A program made the translations under genes and the position numbers. Shown here in pieces: positions 60,801 to 64,000 of a DNA stretch of 64,000 nucleotides. Below the pieces are notes generated by a model. It saw only the letters and a list, made by a program, of their open reading frames with translations. It was not told where the DNA came from and searched no databases. The first letter of the stretch is position 1. The number at the start of each line of letters is the position of its first letter. Origin of the DNA: Nipponacmea schrenckii (Eukaryota > Mollusca > Gastropoda > Lottiidae); NCBI GenBank assembly GCA_030562195.1, contig CM060201.1, forward strand, positions 34,764,067 through 34,828,066. The letters run 5' to 3'.

Positions 60801-63100
60801 ATTAACAATGTCTATCTACCTGTAAGTTTTCAGGTGGATGAGAATAAAACTGTAGAAGTTGAAAAAAAAGCAAAAATTAAAAATAAAAAAGTCAGCTACA
60901 AAAGTAATGAAATTAGCAGTTTAAAACTGCAGTTAAATAGCTAGCAGTTTAAAGTAGCTAACAAAAGAAGTTCTGTCAAAATCAGTTGAAAAATAGAGGA
61001 AATAAACAGCAAAAACCCAAAATAGCGCTATTGGCCACAGCTCGTTTCCGGTTGACCTCAATGGCGTCATTTTGCATTTAACAAATACAAGTCACGCAGT
61101 TTGAATAGCAGACAGCAACAGGTAGTTTGTGGCATGTTGCCTTCTTAGAGAATAATCGAATGTGAAATTCGAAAAAAAAAAAAAAAAAAAACATTTCGAA
61201 AACAAAGCAGTGCGTTCGAAGAACGCACTGCAAAAAGACATTTCGATGAACGCACTGCAAAAACAAAAATTTTAGTTACAAGATAATGAACAAGATAATA
61301 CACAATTTATTTTCCTCTGTGCATATCTAAATACTCACTCGTTGTGTAATTTATAAAACGATGATTATTTATTATATCTGTATCTAATGTATATACAAAA
61401 TTCAAAGAAAAATCTTTGTATTTTTTTCTTCTATACGCATATTGACATAAAGTAACCGAATAAATAAATCTATTTATTCCTTTTAAAAAGAAATTAAGCA
61501 TATCCTAAACAAACCAGTGTAGATAACAGATACTGTGGAGCATTCAACAGGATATTCATTCTGCAGTAGAAACAGGTGAAGGTCTGTATTCAAACTTACC
61601 GGAGTCGATTCCATCTGAAAATTGTTAATAAATCAGATAATTTAATAATCATAAAAATCATGATTCATAAATAATCACACATTTTCAGAAAGTTATTAGA
61701 GAGAGATTATTCAGATAAATGTCGATACCTGATTCAGAAAAAAACTCCTGTTAAGAAACTGCTTAAATCCATAAACACAATTCAGACTCGCTCTCTGAGC
61801 AGCACCGATATCATACAAATCAGATTATAAATGGCAAACATCATAATGTGGACACATAAAAATAATCGATTGCATAACAAACTGTGACGATTGATAAATC
61901 AGTTTTCTACGCAAAACGGTACAAATAAAAATTAACGTAATAACTACTGGACGCTTAAAATCAGCATTACCTAGACAATATGCAGCGCCACTAGTTGTTG
62001 GTCGTACTAATTCGTATATAGTTAGTCGGTCGGAACATTTTACTGCCTTGATATCCATTGTGGTTGTACAATCACGAATACAAGCTTGAACATTTTCTAT
62101 AATTCTATTATTACTTGGTGCTCCTGTAAAACAAAATTTGAGACATGTATTGATTGTTTGTTTTGCATCATTCACCAAATTCTGTTTATCTTATCTGATA
62201 GTGGCATATACGAACATGGATTCTATAACGCCGTTTAATAGAAAATCAAACGAACAGAATCGGGTGCTTTGAAAAAATGAATAAATCTCGCTAACACAAA
62301 ATAAAATATTTCAGGACTACTTAACCTACTTACGCTCTAAAAAGATGGGGTATTTAGTACCACAGTGTCTACGAGCAGGTTGTACCGACGGAATGATAAA
62401 GTCTTGAATACCATACCATCCTTCTCTAATAAATCTATCATTGAGAAATGTTGTTTGTTTATAATTCACAGATCTATTGGTTTGGTAAGTAAAAGGCAGA
62501 AACTGCTTCTTGTCACACAGTTCTAAAACTGAAATAGAATGCACAATATTTAAGATAAATGCCAAATAAAGCAACGAGGATTTGTATTTTAAACAATGAC
62601 AGTTTTCTGTATTTAGTATGACTAACAAACATAGAAATACGTGTTACAAAGATAATTTGCCTGAAATGATAAGAAAGTCTTTTGTGACTTGAAAATGAAT
62701 TTCATTTTCTCATAATTAAACAAAAAAAAAAAAAACAGATTATCATCAAATTCAAACTTTAAAAAGGTCTCATCAATAAACTAATTTATTTCAAAATTGG
62801 TTAAATGATGGCTCATAGAATAATGGGATAAAGGGATTGTGAAGAGGTGTACTAAAATGTTTATGTGTATTTCAATTTTCAATGAGACGTCGGTAGTCCC
62901 AATTCCTAATTCCACTAAAATCGTTTTCTAGTTATACCCTTATGTGATCTAAGCGAACTTTGGGATTAATGATGTCACAAAACACTTAGTTGTAGTTTCA
63001 ATGGAATAGCAGGAGATAAAACAGAAACTGTAAGTTACTTACCAGTCTGACTGTAGGACCAATCCAAAATTAAAAACCACAAAAAGCTAAATAGCATCAT
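32028..63100 (-). CDS. VWDE-like type I membrane protein gene, 25 coding exons, about 1,128 residues
   Basis: Exons: 63100-63043, 62528-62334, 62123-61971, 61614-61600, 61479-61339, 56462-56321, 55188-55068, 51882-51796, 51402-51061, 40620-40529, 37881-37824, 37450-37259, 37150-36969, 36808-36520, 36324-36175, 35939-35756, 35268-35078, 34867-34595, 34048-33937, 33825-33778, 33502-33446, 33293-33243, 33120-33073, 32610-32514 and 32136-32028 (stop). They sum to 3,387 nt with consistent phases and GT/AG at every junction. Order: signal peptide (1-19), D8C-like (20-135), a region shared with VWDE proteins (188-418), vWD (about 430-590), Cys-rich region, EGF (about 789-815), post-EGF domain, Thr-rich stalk, membrane segment (about 1070-1090) and tail. 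Two furin-type sites are present. Vertebrate VWDE (von Willebrand factor D and EGF domain protein) has the same opening order but many more EGF repeats. Exons 4 and 5 are the least certain. The D8C end could belong to a separate gene, but phases argue for one. Confidence 0.75.
33937..35939 (-). CDS. VWDE-like gene, exons 16-19: EGF module and post-EGF domain
   Basis: Exon 16 ends with CPGECSDQGLCEDG and exon 17 starts KCICKSGFIGSDC; together they make one six-Cys EGF repeat. Exon 17 continues with HCDLSVEDCIEVAVFGG...TKCQLLPFE. Exon 18 (273 nt) carries a furin-type RKRRRRS (about residues 896-902), then YKVSVSNNGQNYSQQ and CMNCSID...MICIAS. Exon 19 (112 nt) has CIMDNRCYRNG...FLCRADSSGKSW. Exons 17 and 19 both have duplicated acceptors upstream (entries at 35269-35370 and 34049-34594). 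Confidence 0.85.
34049..34594 (-). repeat. 51-bp minisatellite derived from the acceptor and start of VWDE-like exon 19
   Basis: About 10-11 tandem copies. In gene orientation each is 'ggtttatttcag' (acceptor) followed by 'tctaactattgtattataga' and 'tgttatatattatagtaat'. It is the exon 19 start (tctgactattgtattatgga...) with a small internal deletion. The unit is 17 codons without a stop in the exon frame (SNYCIIDVIYYSNGLFQ); some copies have length changes (about 34319 and 34410). It fills the whole intron between exons 18 and 19. Confidence 0.9.
35269..35370 (-). repeat. 102-bp tandem duplication of the EGF exon acceptor and start
   Basis: In gene orientation a second acceptor (aattacag) at 35371-35372 is followed by a near copy of the exon 17 start (GKCVCNTAYIVSDCSVS against GKCICKSGFIGSDCSVS). 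The copy has no donor, but the frame stays open through to the downstream acceptor (35269-35270) and exon 17. The spacing is 102 bp, i.e. 34 codons. Confidence 0.85.
36175..40620 (-). CDS. VWDE-like gene, exons 10-15: vWD domain and Cys-rich region
   Basis: Exon 10 ends with CSIYNDPYLRDFYRSW, the vWD opening (usually DPH.xTFDG; here DPY and no FDG). Exon 11 gives FQMEGTFYLLQMEDVE, exon 12 DCTSLGGGTCVCGIVVRVG, exon 13 VRDIGKTSGLCGELTDDPAN, the vWD 'GLCG' core. Exon 14 (289 nt) has NWGSLPEW, six cysteines and a furin-type RKKRS site (about residue 667). Exon 15 (150 nt) has YCSGLF...CEGIRGINIEEAIGTC. The GLCG motif is complete; no CxxC disulphide-isomerase-like motif is obvious. The domain would lie outside the cell. 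Confidence 0.85.
38375..38660 (+). mobile_element. tRNA-derived SINE
   Basis: A pol III A-box-like 'tagcacagcggttagagc' at 38383-38400 and a B-box-like 'gagttctaatctcg' at 38457-38470 form a diverged tRNA head. A body follows with 'cccagctgtaaatgggtac', a type of central word common in invertebrate SINEs, and a T-rich tail. The A-B spacing is longer than in a tRNA. It lies in intron 10 of the VWDE-like gene. Confidence 0.7.
39583..39663. repeat. Hairpin: 24-bp perfect inverted repeat
   Basis: Left arm 39583-39606 (taagcaataaacggtcaccc + tatg) and right arm 39640-39663 are exact reverse complements around a 33-bp loop, in intron 10 of the VWDE-like gene. No function is known. Confidence 0.9.
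40663..40790 (+). repeat. Dispersed repeat ('gagttttacgtcctactct' family), copy 3
   Basis: Collinear with 30945-31100. It lies about 40 bp upstream of exon 10 in gene sense (inside intron 9), next to a few degenerate units of the 26-bp minisatellite (about 40790-40850). Confidence 0.75.
40852..40937. repeat. 27-bp inverted repeat at the left margin of the Polinton relic
   Basis: Left arm 40852-40878 (agtagtaatagagcttacag + atatccg) and right arm 40911-40937 pair at 26 of 27 positions. The loop contains three 'ccgct' repeats. The integrase remnant starts 14 bp after the right arm. It may be the collapsed terminal region of the element. Confidence 0.8.
40951..41522 (+). pseudogene. Polinton-type retroviral-like integrase, broken
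   Basis: The start of the catalytic core (ADEIHKEF, then KDDIWTSDLINM with the first catalytic Asp) runs to a stop at about 41112. A later core block follows (KHRKPKMLWVDQGTKFYNKN, second Asp region), with a large deletion between them. The C-terminal chromo/SH3-like end reads PTYSLVDLHGEEILGRFYQN, highly typical of Polinton integrases. Several stops make it non-functional. Confidence 0.75.
41530..41720 (+). pseudogene. Remnant of an adenain-like cysteine protease start
   Basis: The frame contains NFQLIRWAEELKIKPLYYYI followed by RDEIS, resembling the conserved beginning of Polinton maturation proteases (...LxWxKxLKIxxFxGVFxRDxLP). The catalytic His and Cys regions are not present; the sequence passes into the next ORF. 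Position directly after the integrase fits. Identification is tentative. Confidence 0.4.
41722..42650 (+). pseudogene. Coiled-coil, fibre-like Polinton ORF(s), broken
   Basis: ATG at 41722 opens a 117-codon frame (MANKFGLGNLKNEAP; DMNNFKITNL, a motif frequent in fibre-like proteins of these elements). After a stop, similar repeats continue at 42136-42387 and to about 42620. Repeated blocks (ISEERLKQELS, YIQQQLVSVADKTQLQNL) make tandem heptad-like units of about 60 codons. Three or more in-frame stops break it. Role as virion fibre is inferred from position and motif. Confidence 0.5.
42691..43298 (+). pseudogene. Unassigned Polinton ORF remnants
   Basis: Open frames at 42761-43060 (99 codons, KKNIIPNPKITTNIPKFE...) and 43057-43251 (Lys/Ile-rich) follow the fibre-like ORF and overlap by 4 nt. 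No domain is recognised; AT-rich codon use matches the neighbouring Polinton genes. Confidence 0.35.
43299..44178. mobile_element. Small terminal-inverted-repeat element nested in the Polinton relic
   Basis: 'ccccattggttagacat' (about 43302-43318) and 'atgtctaactaatggga' (about 44162-44178) are inverted repeats matching at 15 of 17 positions. A second 'ttagacatg' lies just inside the left end. The roughly 870 bp between them has base composition unlike the very A-rich Polinton genes around it and no transposase. It fits a MITE-type non-autonomous DNA transposon; target-site duplications could not be fixed by eye. Confidence 0.6.
44179..45010 (+). pseudogene. Polinton ORF remnants with a hydrophobic segment
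   Basis: The first frame (to 44395) is unassigned. A second, from ATG at 44406, has a Lys/Glu-rich start (MRKQKELEGGFNHYKKL) and, after a stop, a hydrophobic stretch (IPACLIAIATTVTASISLPI). It ends in acidic EELEEFNENI. A small protein with a basic coiled start and a membrane hairpin is common in Polintons. Stops at several points. Confidence 0.4.
45054..47336 (+). pseudogene. Protein-primed family B DNA polymerase, broken
   Basis: Exonuclease motifs: HNSSGFDNWII (ExoII-like, about 45410-45445) and a Y..(5)..D-like DTICLDVCLIKY (about 45760). Polymerase motif A is altered (FDGNGLHAFAM instead of D..SLYP, about 46135-46165). Then come the block DVLTSLDIQKIVRAGGK (about 46425-46475), motif B (KVLGNSLCGKT, about 46590) and motif C (YTDS, about 46900). 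Blocks lie in different frames with many stops. By family it would copy the element using a terminal protein as primer. Beyond about 47100 the frame has no conserved motif. Not functional. Confidence 0.75.
47338..48640 (-). pseudogene. Polinton capsid-type protein gene, broken
   Basis: On the minus strand, blocks in order are: EPIEYIF (about 48560), LLLSDAYFRCD (about 48410), VTLENNFFPSLFSEM (about 48310), a frame change, YINWPLYPYLDYL (about 48040), LDPNKKYKF (about 47900), ISKDNGKTFKLLTLLGSYEY (47836 onward), VDFNVENSINELIGF, CNLVDGG and finally GRYLDFGEEEICIQLH (about 47345-47390). The block order resembles capsid-family proteins of Polintons/adintoviruses. The only long open piece is 47836-47441. 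At least three frameshifts or stops. Major versus minor capsid identity was not decided. Confidence 0.6.
48700..50975. repeat. 26-bp minisatellite, about 87 copies
   Basis: Unit: aactgtgagagtagagtagg + gaacac, with many single-base variants and a recurring variant block (gaaaacacaactgtgtgagt). 26 is not a multiple of three, so three units (78 bp) cycle through all frames. None of the three minus frames has a stop, giving overlapping open frames of 85-321 codons (FPTLLSQLCSLLYSHSCVPY). They are artefacts. It fills the 3' gene-distal side of the Polinton relic in intron 9. Confidence 0.95.
51061..56462 (-). CDS. VWDE-like gene, exons 6-9: N-terminal VWDE region
   Basis: Exon 6 (142 nt) contains FIFDCSFPNPN...VYKATW, exon 7 (121 nt) SLTDTRLRESNITTVGFQ, exon 8 (87 nt) LHCGIIAAVDTKRSPSL...FIGMK and exon 9 (342 nt) VINIKEGEKAMIRI, CERDGCTLAV, CGISI and FGQPIWKKYLLEPVT. 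This run of blocks is the one lying between the D8C-like start and the vWD domain in VWDE proteins. Junction phases are 1, 2, 0, 0 and 0. The introns hold repeats only: the ATAACG minisatellite (52.1-53.4 kb) and the dispersed units (53.8-54.6 kb) in intron 7. Intron 9 (40621-51060) is the largest of the gene and holds the Polinton relic. Confidence 0.8.
52085..53390. repeat. ATAACGAAAAACG-type minisatellite in intron 7 of the VWDE-like gene
   Basis: Blocks of 'aacgaataacgaaaa' and 'tcaaataacgaaaaacgaat' at 52680-52930, 53025-53210 and 53225-53370. They alternate with a larger repeated piece ('cttcttataaatccaaattt', 'tcaaagtca', 'catttcaacatcta') at 52615-52670 and 52975-53025, and with 'cctcctct.ggtgcttacaaa' segments. 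It is a higher-order repeat. Phe/Ile-rich open frames on the minus strand are artefacts. Confidence 0.85.
53391..53829. other. Intron 7 sequence, nothing recognised
   Basis: AT-rich, without open frame, repeat or motif that I can support. Confidence 0.4.
53830..54570 (+). repeat. Dispersed ~115-bp-unit repeat, right copy
   Basis: Starts with 'tttttatactcccacgtgaa' and a 'gtctgtcggtccgtcggttc' run. Five or so units follow with 'gaagctacaat', 'gattttgatgaaac', 'attggaattga', 'gaatttgacgattttt' and 'gttattgcccttgac'. Inverted relative to 1-340. Confidence 0.8.
55556..55692. repeat. Imperfect inverted repeat in intron 6
   Basis: 'tctttcttgatatc' plus 'aatatcaccacaagtcgata' pairs with the reverse complement of the right arm ending 'tatatcaagaaaga' at about 55685. 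'ttttatcgaacttttatcga' is a short duplication in the right arm. It could fold into a long stem. A smaller stem (agcgttatct / agataacgct) lies at about 55960-56003. Confidence 0.75.
56463..56794. other. Intron 5 sequence next to exon 6
   Basis: AT-rich, no gene or motif seen. Ends where the first GCAGTGCG repeat unit begins. Confidence 0.4.
56795..61260 (+). repeat. Three tandem non-autonomous repeat units with GCAGTGCG ends
   Basis: Units start at about 56795, 57995 and 59593 with 'aactagatcc' and 'gacgcagtgcgta' and end near 'gaacgcactgca' (61215-61255 for the last). The start and end words GCAGTGCG/CGCACTGC are inverted copies, like short terminal inverted repeats. Units 2 and 3 are about 1.6 kb and close; unit 1 is shorter and more diverged. 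Internal words: 'ggtcaccaaaggtcaaggt', 'ataaaaccggaagt' and 'tcaatatggcggct'. No long open frame. They fill intron 5 of the VWDE-like gene. Confidence 0.8.
61339..63100 (-). CDS. VWDE-like gene, exons 1-5: signal peptide and D8C-like module
   Basis: Exon 1 encodes MMLFSFLWFLILDWSYSQT and ends phase 1. Exon 2 (195 nt) has LCDKKQF, FIREGWYGIQDF and HCGTKYPIFLE. Exon 3 (153 nt) has ACIRDC, KCSD, LTIYELV and AAYCLG. The D8C signature Asn-Gly-x-His-Pro seen in the 5296-9304 gene is absent here (RAPSNNRIIENV instead), and fewer cysteines are present than in a full D8C. Exon 4 is a 15-nt microexon (acceptor tttcag, donor gtaagt) encoding DGIDS. Exon 5 (141 nt) has a single Cys and is hydrophilic. 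Exons 1-4 all end in phase 1. Similarity to the left-edge gene supports exons 1-2 strongly. Confidence 0.7.
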
Positions 63101-63329
63101 CTCTAGCTCATCCCAGCTCGTCAGTAAAATCCAATAAAGCTTTCCCTTCCAATTCTCTTCCTAGGTTTACAATTAAAATGACTATTATTCTGATAAAGAG
63201 GTAAAAGTATTCCCCTCTCAATAATAAATTTAATAGTTTAGCTACCCATTAAAAAGAAAATTTCTAATGAGGTCAAAAATCTTCCTGGATCCCTACCAAT
63301 CAAATCACGGGTACATGTGTGTTTTTATT
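63101..63329 (-). promoter_or_regulatory. 5' flank of the VWDE-like gene
   Basis: Only about 230 bp separate the start codon from the inverted repeat unit, so the core promoter or a 5'UTR intron must lie here or beyond the repeat. No clear TATA box or initiator is visible; 'tcctaggtttacaattaaaa' at about 63160 has a counterpart upstream of the left-edge paralogue. Confidence 0.3.
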
Positions 63330-64000
63330 GCAGTGCGTTCATCGAACGCACTGCTTTGTTTTCGAAATGTTTTTTTTTTTTTTTTCTTTGAATTTCACAT
63401 TCGATTATTCTCTTAGAAGGCAACATGCTACAAACTACCTGTTGCTGTCTGCTATTCAAACTGCGTGACTTGTATTTGTTAAATGCAAAATGACGTCATT
63501 GAGGTCAACCGGAAATGAGCTGTGGGCAATAGCGCTATTTTGGTTTTTGCTTTTTATTTCCTCTATTTTTCAACCGATTTTGACAGAACTTCTTTTGTTA
63601 GCTTCTTTAAGCTGCTAGCTACTTAACTGCAGTTTAAATCTGCTAATTTCATTATTTTGTAACTGACTTTTTTATTTTCAATTTTTGCGTTTTTTCAACT
63701 TCTACGGTTTTATTCTCATCCACCCGAAAACTTACAGGTAGATAGAAATTGTTAATGCGATCAAAAATTATTTTTCAAATTTTCGACATCACTTCCGGTT
63801 TCGATGTTATTCGCTTGTAAATTTTAAAAAACTAACTTTCGGAATTCTTCAGATATTTCAAAAATTCTTTTTGCAATATACTCGAAATAGTCATACAAAA
63901 AAACAAAAATGAAAAAATCCAGACCAGAAGCAAACGATAAGCCGCCATATTGAAATGTCAAACTTTTATAAGATTTGAAATTCAAATTCAGGGGATAAAG
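63330..64000 (-). repeat. Inverted copy of the GCAGTGCG repeat unit (truncated by window end)
   Basis: 'gcagtgcgttcatcgaacgc' at 63332 is the reverse complement of the end of the unit at 61.2 kb. The order continues collinearly in reverse (cacattcgattattctctta, gaggtcaaccggaaa, cttccggtttcgatg, gccgccatattgaaatg). It lies about 230 bp upstream of the VWDE-like start codon. Confidence 0.9.

Overview
The window looks like AT-rich nuclear DNA of a marine invertebrate, most likely a mollusc. The grounds are intron-split genes with GT/AG boundaries, D8C and VWDE-type extracellular proteins, a tRNA-derived SINE, non-LTR retrotransposons, Penelope, hAT and Polinton relics, and very many minisatellites. 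There is no operon structure, rRNA or free-standing tRNA gene. The species is inferred only in broad terms.

Host genes form one family. (1) Positions 384-1916, minus: first two coding exons of a D8C/VWDE-like gene that runs off the left edge. (2) 5296-9304, plus: a compact six-exon D8C membrane protein whose third exon carries a 5-nt insertion that breaks the frame. (3) 12045-17515, minus: a decayed, convergent paralogue of (2). (4) 32028-63100, minus: a VWDE-like gene of 25 coding exons whose splice phases agree from signal peptide to stop, predicting a type I membrane protein of about 1,128 residues (signal peptide, D8C-like region, vWD domain, EGF module, short Thr-rich stalk exons, one membrane segment, short tail).

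The main observation is that tandem duplications in these genes repeatedly span the 3' splice site and the start of an exon. A 76-bp unit coding for the D8C signature is present about 4 times in gene 2 and about 37 times in its paralogue. A 51-bp unit precedes exon 19 of the VWDE-like gene, and a 102-bp duplication precedes its EGF exon. The 51- and 102-bp units keep the reading frame open, so alternative acceptors could add whole peptide units.

The rest is repeats and mobile DNA. 19.46-24.19 kb is a nearly intact non-LTR element whose two ORFs lie in one frame, separated by a single TAG. 40.85-48.69 kb is a ruined Polinton/Maverick-type element in the largest intron of the VWDE-like gene, lying inside a 26-bp minisatellite and itself containing a small inverted-repeat transposon. 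26.4-29.2 kb and 56.8-61.3 kb are tandem arrays of non-autonomous repeats; an inverted copy of the latter at 63.33-64 kb makes the first exons of the VWDE-like gene lie between inverted repeats.
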